DNA of 64,000 nucleotides from Thalassotalea sp. 42_200_T64 (GTDB lineage: Bacteria > Pseudomonadota > Gammaproteobacteria > Enterobacterales > Alteromonadaceae): the NCBI GenBank assembly GCA_002162925.1, contig MABC01000089.1:1-64000 (forward strand), read 5' to 3'. Positions 8,363 to 16,855 of this stretch are shown in pieces (the first letter of the stretch is position 1; the number at the start of each line of letters is the position of its first letter). Both the position numbers and the translations under genes were made by a program. The notes under the pieces are model-generated. The model worked only from the letters and a program-made list of their open reading frames with translations. It did not search any database and was not told the origin of the DNA.

Positions 8363-9073
8363 ATGATTGATATATCAAAATATACAGATCCCTATGAACG
8401 CAAAGCGCGAGTTTTTCCTGCATTACTGTGTTTGCTACCCGTTGTTATAGCTATTTCAGTGAACTTTCCTGAACTTTATACGAGTTTGACAGGTTTTATT
8501 GGTCTTGTTGTGGCATTTGGCGGGCTTCAGCTATTAGCGCAAATGGCTCGTGATGGCGGTAAGAAACTTGAGCCAAATTTGTTTAATGAATGGGGCGGCA
8601 TACCATCAGTAAATATTTTTAGGTATAGAGATAATATTATTCCTGCACCAACAAAAAAAATTATACACCAATCACTTTCAGATAAAACAAAAGTAGCCGC
8701 GCCAACTTTTGAATACGAAAATAATCACCCTGAAGATGCTGATGAGGTATATCGTGCTTGGTCAGATCATTTACGGGGCCATTCTAGAGACACCAATAAA
8801 TTTTCTTTGTTGTTTAAAGAAAACATTAATTACGGATTTCGTCGAAATATTCTTGGTATGAAAAATTTATACGGAGTATTTGGTATCTTGGCTTTAGGTG
8901 TTTTTTTAATACCTTCACTCCCAACTTCAGATTTAAATAATACTGATTTTACCGTGATGTTTATAATTGCACTTTATACCTTGTGGTTTATGTTTTTTGT
9001 AAATTTTGATTGGGTAAAAGTGCCAGCCGATGAGTATGCAAAAAGATTGGTAGAAGTAGTCGAACATATTTAA
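8363..9073 (+). CDS. Membrane protein, first gene of the E2-E1/JAB operon
   Basis: A 236-aa protein with four likely transmembrane segments in two pairs: about residues 17-35, 38-58, 168-188 and 193-213. Between the pairs is a hydrophilic region of about 100 residues (PNLFNEWGGIPSVNIFRYRDN, then EVYRAWSDHLRGHSRD). There is no signal peptide; the N-terminus MIDISKYTDPYERKARVFP is short and polar. An AGAAG-rich ribosome site precedes the ATG. It is 47 bases upstream of the metallo-beta-lactamase gene, same strand. I do not recognise the family. As the only membrane protein in a defence-like operon it could be the effector or the sensor, or the target of the E1/E2 enzyme; all of that is inference. 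Confidence 0.7.
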   Translation: MIDISKYTDPYERKARVFPALLCLLPVVIAISVNFPELYTSLTGFIGLVVAFGGLQLLAQMARDGGKKLEPNLFNEWGGIPSVNIFRYRDNIIPAPTKKIIHQSLSDKTKVAAPTFEYENNHPEDADEVYRAWSDHLRGHSRDTNKFSLLFKENINYGFRRNILGMKNLYGVFGILALGVFLIPSLPTSDLNNTDFTVMFIIALYTLWFMFFVNFDWVKVPADEYAKRLVEVVEHI

Positions 9074-9120
9074 TCGTTAAGTAACTTAATAAATAAAATA
9101 ATATAAAAAAAGGAGTGTTT

Positions 9121-10281
9121 ATGTCAGCAGTTATTTCATTTTTCCCCGTTGGTAACGGGGATATGACGTTAATAAAAACGAATACAGGGAAAAATATATT
9201 AATTGATTGCAATATTCGCCAGGGGGATGATTTCCCGGATGTTGTTGAACAATTAAGAAATAAACTTTCAAAAGATTCTGATGGACGTTTGTTTATCGAT
9301 TTGTTTGTTTGGAGCCACCCTGACTTGGATCACTGTCGGGGAATCAAAGAAGAATTCCACTTAGGTAAACCTGATGACTGGAATGAAAATAAAGATAAAA
9401 TTTTCATAAATGAAATTTGGTCTAGTCCCATGGTATACAGGCGAGCCAGTAAAAATCATAAATTGTCAGATGATGCGAAAGCTTTAAATAAAGAAATAAA
9501 AAGAAGAGTTAATGTTTTTAAAGATGCTTGTGAAGCAAGTATTGGAAACCAAGTGCTAATACTCGGTGATGATGAAAATGGTAAAACCGATGATATTCAA
9601 GACATTGTTCTAGCACTAGATTCTTCAACATCTTATATAAATAGCAAACACGATTCATCTTTTGAAGCAAAATTACTTGGCCCTGCCCCTGTATCTGAAC
9701 TTGATGATGATGAGGAAAATCTGAGCAAAAATAAATCTAGCGCCATTATTAATTACACGTTAACGGCAGGCGATAAATCAGCTAACTTTTTGAGTGGAGG
9801 TGATGCAGAAGTAGCATGTTGGGAAGCTTTGCTTAAGCGTATGAAAGATAATAAAACTGAATCAGATCTTGAGTATGACATACTACAAGCCCCACATCAT
9901 TGCTCTTGGCACAGCCTTTCTCATGACAGCCTTAGCGAAGCTAAAGAAAATGGCACAGAGGCTAAAATTTCTGATGATGCCGTAGAAGCATTAGGAAAGG
10001 CTAACGATAAAGCTTTTATTGTTTCTAGTAGTGAAGCTATTAAAAATGATGATAAAAATCCGCCTGCATTTAAAGCCAAGCAAGAATACGTTAAAATTTT
10101 GAATGATGTATCTGGTAGTTTTAATTGTGTTGCCGATCATAAAAAGAATAAGAAAAATGTACCTCTAGAAATAGAAATATCTTCAAATGGTATTAAAACT
10201 AAAGCTATTGCTAGTTTAGCTAGTTCCTCTAATGCAACACAATCCGCTGTGAATCGTAATGGCGGGGATGGGTATGCATGA
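9121..10281 (+). CDS. Metallo-beta-lactamase fold hydrolase (ComEC-like)
   Basis: A 386-aa cytosolic protein. The start is the ATG at 9121, 5 bases after AGGAG; an upstream in-frame GTG at 9115 lies inside that ribosome site. The N-terminus has the ComEC-like layout VGNGDMTLIKTNTGKNILID, followed by the metal motif SHPDLDH with His66, Asp68, Asp70 and His71. A later GGDAEVACWEALL and PHHCSWHS with His259-His260 supply further ligands. The second His of the classical HxHxDH is Asp, as often in this subfamily. The substrate is unknown; nucleic acid or nucleotide hydrolysis would fit the fold. It overlaps the start of the E2-E1 gene, indicating coupled expression. Confidence 0.8.
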   Translation: MSAVISFFPVGNGDMTLIKTNTGKNILIDCNIRQGDDFPDVVEQLRNKLSKDSDGRLFIDLFVWSHPDLDHCRGIKEEFHLGKPDDWNENKDKIFINEIWSSPMVYRRASKNHKLSDDAKALNKEIKRRVNVFKDACEASIGNQVLILGDDENGKTDDIQDIVLALDSSTSYINSKHDSSFEAKLLGPAPVSELDDDEENLSKNKSSAIINYTLTAGDKSANFLSGGDAEVACWEALLKRMKDNKTESDLEYDILQAPHHCSWHSLSHDSLSEAKENGTEAKISDDAVEALGKANDKAFIVSSSEAIKNDDKNPPAFKAKQEYVKILNDVSGSFNCVADHKKNKKNVPLEIEISSNGIKTKAIASLASSSNATQSAVNRNGGDGYA

Positions 10282-12094
10282 GCAGATAAATGATATTGAT
10301 GTTATGCTGGCACCCTATGGTGCCAGAAGGTTATCTTCAAAAGAGCTAACTCGTCATGAATCATTTTGCTTTGGCTGGCAGGTTGAAACAGAAATAGAAA
10401 ACAGTACATCAATCATTATTGACATCTTGTTTGATGTTGATTTTCCTCACAGCAAACCTTCTGTTTTTGTTATTAAGCCATCGCTGAACCCTCGTGATCT
10501 TCCGCATGTGGAATCAGGGGGGAAATTGTGTGTATGGAATGATAGATATATCACTAACACCCAATCCATAGATTACATCCTTGAATTACTTCAAGACGCG
10601 ATTTCGATGCTCAGTGATGGCATGAAGGGGTTGCTCAATGAGGACTTTAGAAATGAATTTTTAAGCTATTGGGTGTATCACTGTAAGTCAAATTCAAAGT
10701 TAAATAGCTTATGCGATCATGCAAATAAGCTTACGCGCCAAATAGTTGTTTATAAAAGCAAATCTAAAGGTTATATCTTTGCAGATTCAGAAAACGAACT
10801 GATAAACTTTCTTGATAATCAAAATTTATTACCCAATGAAAACAAAGTTAAACCGCGTACACGAAGGCTTTCTAGTATCCACCCTAGTGCTTTCATTTAC
10901 TTAGAAAAAGCTTGGTTACCGTCTGAATATCCTACGACTGCGGGTGAGTTAATATCGTTAATTGAACGAGAGTATATAGATGAATCTGAATCTATTATTT
11001 CGATGATAGGTATTGCGCTGGCAAATCAATATGTAGCAACACCATGTATTCTAATATCATTTAATACCTGCAATGGTGTATGTTTCGTTGGAATTGAGTT
11101 TAAGAAAGGCTTATTTCATAAGGGAGGATATAGTGAAAAAACAATCATGGATGGCTTTCGGAAACATATAAGAGTAAGCGATTTAAGAAATAGATTAACT
11201 AACCTTCAAATAAATGGGGCACTAGTAACAAGGATAGATCAAAGTTGGATAATGGGGCGTGACGTAAATCACTCTTGGGAGGATATCCAAACAAATAAGG
11301 TTGCTATTCTTGGATGTGGTTCCGTTGGAGCCGCAACAGCAAGGTTACTTGTACAGTCGGGTGTTCAAGAATTATTGTTATTTGATGATGACAAAATGAA
11401 CCCTGAAAACAATTCAAGACATTTACTTGGGCTCGCTTATATGGGAATGAATAAAGCTGAAGCATTATCCTTTTCCTTAAAAAGAGACTTTCCTCACGTA
11501 ATCATTCATGTATTTTCCAATAGTTGGCAGAACGCTATTAAAGATGCCGCATCCTTAAAGTTGTTTGAAAGTTCAGATATTATCGTGAGTTGCACGGCTG
11601 ATTGGTATTCAGATCAAATGTTATTAACTTTACAGTCTGATTTAGTTTTAGCTCCGATCGTTTTTGCTTTTGTGGAAGCTCATGCAATGGCCGCACATGT
11701 CATAGTTAGCCCTGTGGATTCCAATGCTTTTAATTCACTTCATTTCTTGGATACAAATAATGTTGGAAAAATGAAGCACCCCGTTACTGAGTGGGGGCAT
11801 GAAACTCATGTTAACATTCCCGCTTGTGCTGGAGCTTTTCAACCATACGGTACTATTCCTCTTACTCATCTGCATGCAATGGCCGCCGAACAAGTAATGT
11901 CTTTATTATTAACTGTGGATGAGTGCAATTTGTTAGCGCGCAGAAAGATTTGGTTTGATTCAAGATCAAAACTTCATGATCTAGGTGGTGATTGGTCTAG
12001 CGCTTGGAAAGAAAAATATGGAGATCCAAATGAAGGGAATTACGAACAAACAATGTGCTATGTTAATGGTGAATGGGTCAGAGAAAATGATTAG
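10259..12094 (+). CDS. E2-E1 fusion: ubiquitin-conjugating-like plus ThiF/E1-like domains
   Basis: A 611-aa protein. The N-terminal 150 residues look like an E2 fold: FDVDFPHSKPSVFV, then ESGGKLCVWND carrying a candidate catalytic Cys91. From about residue 345 it has a ThiF/E1 adenylation domain: VAILGCGSVGAATARLL (348 on), LLLFDDDKMNPENNSRH, and MGMNKAEAL. A later Cys in HVNIPACAGAFQP may carry the thioester. The layout is that of Cap2-type proteins, which charge and transfer a protein C-terminus. The start is uncertain: ATGs at 10259, 10268 and 10274 all overlap the previous gene, and GGGG before 10274 favours that one. The JAMM gene overlaps its stop by 8 bases. No cyclase (CD-NTase) gene lies nearby, so this is not an ordinary CBASS. 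Confidence 0.85.
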   Translation: MAGMGMHEQINDIDVMLAPYGARRLSSKELTRHESFCFGWQVETEIENSTSIIIDILFDVDFPHSKPSVFVIKPSLNPRDLPHVESGGKLCVWNDRYITNTQSIDYILELLQDAISMLSDGMKGLLNEDFRNEFLSYWVYHCKSNSKLNSLCDHANKLTRQIVVYKSKSKGYIFADSENELINFLDNQNLLPNENKVKPRTRRLSSIHPSAFIYLEKAWLPSEYPTTAGELISLIEREYIDESESIISMIGIALANQYVATPCILISFNTCNGVCFVGIEFKKGLFHKGGYSEKTIMDGFRKHIRVSDLRNRLTNLQINGALVTRIDQSWIMGRDVNHSWEDIQTNKVAILGCGSVGAATARLLVQSGVQELLLFDDDKMNPENNSRHLLGLAYMGMNKAEALSFSLKRDFPHVIIHVFSNSWQNAIKDAASLKLFESSDIIVSCTADWYSDQMLLTLQSDLVLAPIVFAFVEAHAMAAHVIVSPVDSNAFNSLHFLDTNNVGKMKHPVTEWGHETHVNIPACAGAFQPYGTIPLTHLHAMAAEQVMSLLLTVDECNLLARRKIWFDSRSKLHDLGGDWSSAWKEKYGDPNEGNYEQTMCYVNGEWVREND

Positions 12095-12560
12095 TTTTAA
12101 ATCTGAAGATAGCGACATCAGAATAAGTTTTTCTGCTGAAGCCATGAATACTTTATCTTCATATAGACAAACTGGCACTAAAACAGAAGCTGGTGGCTTA
12201 TTGTTCGCAGAACAATTATATTCAGATGTTATTGAAATTAAATGTGTCACAACCCCTTCAAAGCTCGACTTGAGAAGCCGATTTGGTTTCAAACCCAATA
12301 AACGTGCAGCGCAAAAAACAATTAATAAATTTTTTGATGAAGGTTTTCATTACATAGGTGATTGGCATAGCCACTCTCAAGATACGCCAATCCCTTCTCC
12401 AAAAGATATCAAAACTATAAAGGACATATTTCATAAATCAAAACATCATTTAAATTATTTAGTTTTGGTTATTCTGAGTTCAAATAATGATTTTTCTAAA
12501 ACCTATATCGCCTTAACGGACGGTAAAGATATTTTTCCATGCCACCCTTATACCCTCTAA
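12087..12560 (+). CDS. JAMM/JAB-family isopeptidase
   Basis: A 157-aa protein starting at ATG 12087, which overlaps the E2-E1 stop in ATGATTAG; the frame is open further upstream but inside the E1 gene. The JAMM zinc motif is complete: Glu34 in TEAGGLLF, then GDWHSHSQDTPIPSPKD with His94, His96, Ser104 and Asp107 in the exact HxHx7Sx2D spacing. Such enzymes cut isopeptide bonds and reverse or prime E1/E2-mediated conjugation, as Cap3 does in type II CBASS. It is the last gene of the operon; the region downstream to the tRNA is non-coding. Confidence 0.88.
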   Translation: MISFKSEDSDIRISFSAEAMNTLSSYRQTGTKTEAGGLLFAEQLYSDVIEIKCVTTPSKLDLRSRFGFKPNKRAAQKTINKFFDEGFHYIGDWHSHSQDTPIPSPKDIKTIKDIFHKSKHHLNYLVLVILSSNNDFSKTYIALTDGKDIFPCHPYTL

Positions 12561-12982
12561 AGTGCAGTATTCACATTGTCGATGACAAACCTAATCTTGC
12601 CTTTAAATAGGTGCTTAAATATCAACAACTGCACCCTTGGTATCTCAATTAAACAGAGAGTCGATGAATATTTGCTAGTTACATCATTTAGGCATTATCA
12701 CCGATGAGACAGGCAACGAATAGCGGTTGGCGTTGGCAACGTATACCGTTGGCGGTGGCAATACCTGCCGGTGCCACTAAGTGGCAGAAGAACTATGCTG
12801 ATGATGGGGTACTTTTCAATTATTTATTAATCCGCACAAATTTGTCACATACGTGTCACAGGCTTTATTAAACCAATTGTGACAAGAATAAGCGGCTGTC
12901 ATATTTCAATGATCATTTATTTGATTAAATATTTGTGAATTAGCTAGAAGTGAAGTGTATAAATCGAGAAAAACCAATGAAA
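12561..12982. other. Non-coding stretch between the island operon and tRNA-Arg
   Basis: 422 bases without a convincing gene. The only frame worth naming is a 55-codon one at 12704-12871 beginning MRQATNSGWRWQRIP, with no clear ribosome site and no family I recognise. A GT/GC-rich patch at about 12720-12795 differs from its AT-rich surroundings and may be the decayed end of a gene. I see no strong terminator hairpin after the JAMM gene. Confidence 0.5.
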
Positions 12983-13059
12983 TGGCGCACCTTGCAGGAG
13001 TCGAACCTGCGGCCTTCGCCTCCGGAGGGCGACGCTCTATCCAGCTGAGCTAAAGGTGC
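12983..13059 (-). tRNA. tRNA-Arg (anticodon CCG)
   Basis: Read on the minus strand it folds as a full cloverleaf: acceptor GCACCTT paired with AAGGTGC, D stem GCTC/GAGC, anticodon stem TCGCC/GGCGA with loop CTCCGGA (anticodon CCG, reading CGG), T stem GCAGG/CCTGC with loop TTCGACT, discriminator G and encoded CCA. It stands at the right edge of the accessory island. tRNA-Arg genes are common integration targets for tyrosine recombinases. Confidence 0.97.
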
Positions 13060-13110
13060 ATTTTGTGTATTTTGACCGTAACCCCCTGTGCCAATGTTTG
13101 GAGTGACTGC

Positions 13111-13153
13111 GTCCTCCGGAGGGGCGCGCTCTATCCAGCTGAGCTACGGGTGG
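13111..13153 (-). pseudogene. Truncated tRNA-Arg copy (5' half only)
   Basis: On the minus strand it reads ACCCGTAGCTCAGCTGGA and continues through the D arm and an anticodon loop CTCCGGA with part of the anticodon stem, then stops matching. There is no T arm or acceptor 3' side. It shares the D arm and anticodon loop with the intact tRNA-Arg 50 bases away, but its acceptor 5' strand differs, so it is the remnant of a second tRNA-Arg(CCG) rather than a simple tandem copy. Such half tRNAs are left by integration or excision of elements at tRNA genes. Confidence 0.75.
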
Positions 13154-13358
13154 TTGTAAAAGGCAGTTAAATGACTGAGACTTTCAAATGCCATTTTAAC
13201 CATCAGATAGTTACTGTCAACCAATGAGTTTAAGTATGTGGTTGTTTGTTGAAATAATGAACGTTTTTTGAACGTTTGCACCGTTTAGCATTAAGCAAAA
13301 TGGTAATTATCAACTATCCTTAACAAATGCCTAACTTAAAAATAACAACAATGAGTTG

Positions 13359-15395
13359 ATGATGGATTTATTAGGATTGATAGGTTACTCAATAGCCTCA
13401 ATTGCCTACTTGCTATTTTCTTTACTTTTACTCGCCACCAAACAAAAATCGTTTACCAGTAATTTAATGCTGGTTGCCGTTTTAATGGTGTTAATTGCGA
13501 ACCTGTTAAGTGCCTTGCAGTTGTATCATGGCTTTTCTTTATCAATTATTTTTGCTATCGAAGCCATTAAACTGGCAGCATTTACCTTGTTATTATTTAG
13601 CATCAGAATTAATCCTAAACGGTTGGCCGAATTTTTAGTCAATAAGGCCGTGGCTCAGTTTTTACCACTTTGGTTGGCTGGTGTGATCGTTGCCTCCATT
13701 TCAATTTTCTACCTGTTAAATTACTCCCTGGTGTTTATCGCATTACTGGCAATGAATTTATATCCATTGGTATTGCTAGAGCAGTTATATCGAAATTCGG
13801 AAGAGAAAATTCGCTGGTCTTTGTGGCCGTTATCGGTCGCGTTAGGTGGCTTGGTGGTATTTGACTTTGCTTTATACGCACAAGGGTCATTAATCAATCA
13901 TATCGATTTTAATTTGTGGTTTTCTCGTGGTTATATTGCGGCATTGTTAATGCCATTTTTTTTATTAAGCAGCAAACGCATTAAAAACCTGAGCGCAGAT
14001 ATTTTTGTCTCCCGTGAAGTGGTATTTTACAGTTCGATGTTAGCCATTGCTGGTGGCTATTTAGTATTGCTGGCATTTGCCGGCTATGTGATTCGTTATA
14101 TAGAAGGTGAGTGGAGCAATGTTTTAAGTGTTCTATTTTTAGCCGTTGGGTTATTAGTCTTGGTGGTGTTATTCATCACCAACAGTTTCCGGCGACAAGT
14201 TAAGGTATTTATCAATAAACACTTTTTTGCTAATAAATATGAATATCGAGATGAATGGTTGAAGGTAACGTCTGCTCTTGAGGACCACCAAGATGGCGAT
14301 ATTTTTGACAATTTATGCCAAATTATGGCGTCAAGCTTAGAAGTGTCCGATTGTGCCTTTGTAAAAATAAACAGCACAGACAAACTCGAATTATTTAATC
14401 AAAGAGGGTTATCATTGAGTGATCAGCATTTAGAAGCTTTAGCGCAAATATGTCAATATTGTGTCGAGCAACACTGGATGATTGATGTTCGAGAATACCA
14501 ACATGCGAATCAACGCTATCCGCATTTGCACTTTAATCCCAAAAGCTTACTTAATGCCAAGCTGGAAGTGATTGTACCTGTATATAAACAACAAAAATTA
14601 TTTGGCTTGTTTGTATTGCCTGCGCCAAACGATAAATCTTTTTTAAACTGGGAAGATCGAGATTTCTTATTTGCAGTGTCTAAGCAATTAGCCAACTATT
14701 TATTCTTACAGCAAGCGCAAATGCAACTGGCTGAGAGCCAACAGTTTGCTATGTTTAACCGGATGTCGGCTTTTGTGCTACACGATTTAAAAAATATTCA
14801 GGCACAATTAGCCTTAATCAATACCAATGCTGAGCGCCATAGACATAATCCCGAGTTTGTAGCTGACGTTTTTGACACCGTAAATACCGCACATGATCGT
14901 TTAGATAAAGTGATTTTACAGTTGCGCAATAAGAGCGAAGAAAATAAACAGCAACGTAATGTTAAAGTAGGTATTAATAAACTACTCAATGAAATTATAG
15001 AAATCAGAAACCAGCAATTGCCGAAAGTAGCAATGAGTTGCGATCCTGAACTTAATATCTTTACCAATAAAAATCAATTACGTTCGGTGTTAACCCATTT
15101 GCTGCAAAATGCCCAAGATGCTTGTACTGATCTCGGCATTGTTAATATTATTGGTAAAATACAGCAGGATAGGCTATTTATTATCATAGAGGATAATGGT
15201 TGTGGTATGAGTGATTCTTTTGTCAAAAATGAATTATTTAAACCCTTCGTCACCACCAAAGGTAATGCCGGTATGGGCATTGGGGCATTTGAAGCCAAAC
15301 AATTTATCCAAGAGCAAGATGGTTATTTAGATGTTTTCAGCGTGTTGGGCGAGGGTAGTCGTTTCACCATAGAACTGCCAATGAATATAATATAA
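13359..15395 (+). CDS. prsK: XrtA/PEP-CTERM system sensor histidine kinase PrsK
   Basis: A 678-aa membrane kinase. About nine hydrophobic segments fill residues 1-280, followed by a GAF-like sensor region (about 300-455) and a kinase core. His at about residue 475 lies in FVLHDLKNIQ, an H-box typical of this family. The ATPase part shows LLQNAQDAC (N box), IEDNGCGMS (G1) and GNAGMGIGAFE (G2). The start is ATG 13359 or 13362; a TTG lies at 13356. It is followed 14 bases later by the response regulator, and PrsK/PrsR pairs are known to control PEP-CTERM genes through RpoN. The signal sensed is unknown. Confidence 0.93.
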   Translation: MMDLLGLIGYSIASIAYLLFSLLLLATKQKSFTSNLMLVAVLMVLIANLLSALQLYHGFSLSIIFAIEAIKLAAFTLLLFSIRINPKRLAEFLVNKAVAQFLPLWLAGVIVASISIFYLLNYSLVFIALLAMNLYPLVLLEQLYRNSEEKIRWSLWPLSVALGGLVVFDFALYAQGSLINHIDFNLWFSRGYIAALLMPFFLLSSKRIKNLSADIFVSREVVFYSSMLAIAGGYLVLLAFAGYVIRYIEGEWSNVLSVLFLAVGLLVLVVLFITNSFRRQVKVFINKHFFANKYEYRDEWLKVTSALEDHQDGDIFDNLCQIMASSLEVSDCAFVKINSTDKLELFNQRGLSLSDQHLEALAQICQYCVEQHWMIDVREYQHANQRYPHLHFNPKSLLNAKLEVIVPVYKQQKLFGLFVLPAPNDKSFLNWEDRDFLFAVSKQLANYLFLQQAQMQLAESQQFAMFNRMSAFVLHDLKNIQAQLALINTNAERHRHNPEFVADVFDTVNTAHDRLDKVILQLRNKSEENKQQRNVKVGINKLLNEIIEIRNQQLPKVAMSCDPELNIFTNKNQLRSVLTHLLQNAQDACTDLGIVNIIGKIQQDRLFIIIEDNGCGMSDSFVKNELFKPFVTTKGNAGMGIGAFEAKQFIQEQDGYLDVFSVLGEGSRFTIELPMNII

Positions 15396-15409
15396 TAAGA
15401 TAAGGGATA

Positions 15410-16783
15410 ATGGGCTTATTCATGGAAAAGTTATTGATAGTCGATGATGACAAAGGTATTCAAAAGCAATTAAAATGGAGTTTATCAAATTTTAAATGTG
15501 TATTTGCCGATAATCGCGAGCAAGCGATTAGCGCCCTCAGGATGCATGAAGCAAACGTTGTACTTCTAGATTTGGGATTACCACCGGACCCGGCTAATGC
15601 TAGTGAAGGCTTAAAAGCATTAGAACAGATACTTTCTTTGTCACCATTCACTAAGGTTATTGTCATTACCGGTAACGATGATCATCAAGTCGCGTTAGCG
15701 GCAATTGCCAAAGGTGCTTATGATTTTTATCAAAAACCGATAGATGCCGATGTCATCAATATTATTGTGAAACGGGCATTTAACATTGCACTGATAGAAC
15801 ATGAAAATCGTCAAATAAGAGAACTTGCTGGTGTAGACAGTGGCATTATTGGCGCAAGTGATGCTATGGAAAAACTACGCACTTTGATCAAACGCATTGC
15901 GCCCACTGAAATCACCACCTTATTGCTGGGCGAAAGTGGTACCGGCAAAGAGGTGGTCGCCAATGCCATTCATCAACAAAGTAATCGCACTAAGAAGGCT
16001 TTTGTTGCCATCAATTGTGCTTCAATCCCGGAAACTTTACTGGAAAGCGAGCTCTTTGGTTATGAAAAAGGTGCCTATACCGGAGCCCATAAAACCACTA
16101 AGGGAAAGATTGAAATGGCTCAGGGGGGCACGTTATTTTTGGATGAAATTGGTGACATGCCATTTAATTTGCAGGCGAAATTGTTGCGCTTTTTACAAGA
16201 GCGGGTGATTGAACGTATCGGCGGCAGGCAAGAAATAGCCGTTGATGTAAGAGTTATTTGCGCCACTAATCAGAACCTTTTAGAAATGGTTGAACAAAAA
16301 ACATTCAGAGAAGATCTATATTATCGAATATGTGAAATGATAATTCCCATACAGCCATTGCGAGACAGAGAGTATGATATGGTGATTTTGGCCCAATACT
16401 TCTTGTTGCAATACGGCAAAGATTACAATGTTAGCGTTAAAGGGTTTAGTGACTCAGCGGTGAATGCCTTAAAAGCCTACAAATGGCCGGGTAATATTCG
16501 AGAATTACAAAATAAAGTGAAGTCGGCGGTTATCATGGCATCGAGTGCATTAATTGATGATGTTGATCTTGGCTTGGTGTGGGCGCAATCACAGCCGGCA
16601 GAAAATTTAGATTTTAATTTAAGGGTCGTTCGTGAAAGTGCCGAAACCAGAGCGATTGAAAAGGCCTATGCCATTGCCGAAGGAAATATGAGTAAAACCG
16701 CGGAATTATTGGGGATCACCAGGCCTACCTTATATAACCTGGTTGACAAACACGGTTTACAATCTATCCATGCGGAAAAATAA
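15410..16783 (+). CDS. prsR: XrtA/PEP-CTERM system sigma-54 response regulator PrsR
   Basis: A 457-aa NtrC-type activator. The receiver domain (about 5-125) has the phosphoacceptor Asp54 in VVLLDLGLP. The AAA+ domain has Walker A GESGTGKE from residue 174, the sigma-54 contact loop GAYTGA from about 221 (a conservative variant of GAFTGA), and GGTLFLDEIGDM as Walker B. The C-terminal Fis-type helix-turn-helix is MSKTAELLGITRPTLYNLV. The start may be ATG 15410, preceded by AAGGGA, or ATG 15422, which begins MEKLLIVDDD and matches the family start better. A matching sigma-54 promoter lies before the PEP-CTERM gene at 59564, a likely target. Confidence 0.95.
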   Translation: MGLFMEKLLIVDDDKGIQKQLKWSLSNFKCVFADNREQAISALRMHEANVVLLDLGLPPDPANASEGLKALEQILSLSPFTKVIVITGNDDHQVALAAIAKGAYDFYQKPIDADVINIIVKRAFNIALIEHENRQIRELAGVDSGIIGASDAMEKLRTLIKRIAPTEITTLLLGESGTGKEVVANAIHQQSNRTKKAFVAINCASIPETLLESELFGYEKGAYTGAHKTTKGKIEMAQGGTLFLDEIGDMPFNLQAKLLRFLQERVIERIGGRQEIAVDVRVICATNQNLLEMVEQKTFREDLYYRICEMIIPIQPLRDREYDMVILAQYFLLQYGKDYNVSVKGFSDSAVNALKAYKWPGNIRELQNKVKSAVIMASSALIDDVDLGLVWAQSQPAENLDFNLRVVRESAETRAIEKAYAIAEGNMSKTAELLGITRPTLYNLVDKHGLQSIHAEK

Positions 16784-16855
16784 CGGCTAGGCCGAAAACT
16801 TATTTAAGCGGAACTTGCGCTAATGAGTGCTTGATATTACTTTAAAATCATCAGC

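Noticed and set aside
8363-12560. Calling the operon type II CBASS
   Set aside because: The E2-E1 and JAMM parts fit Cap2/Cap3, but no CD-NTase is present in the operon or nearby.
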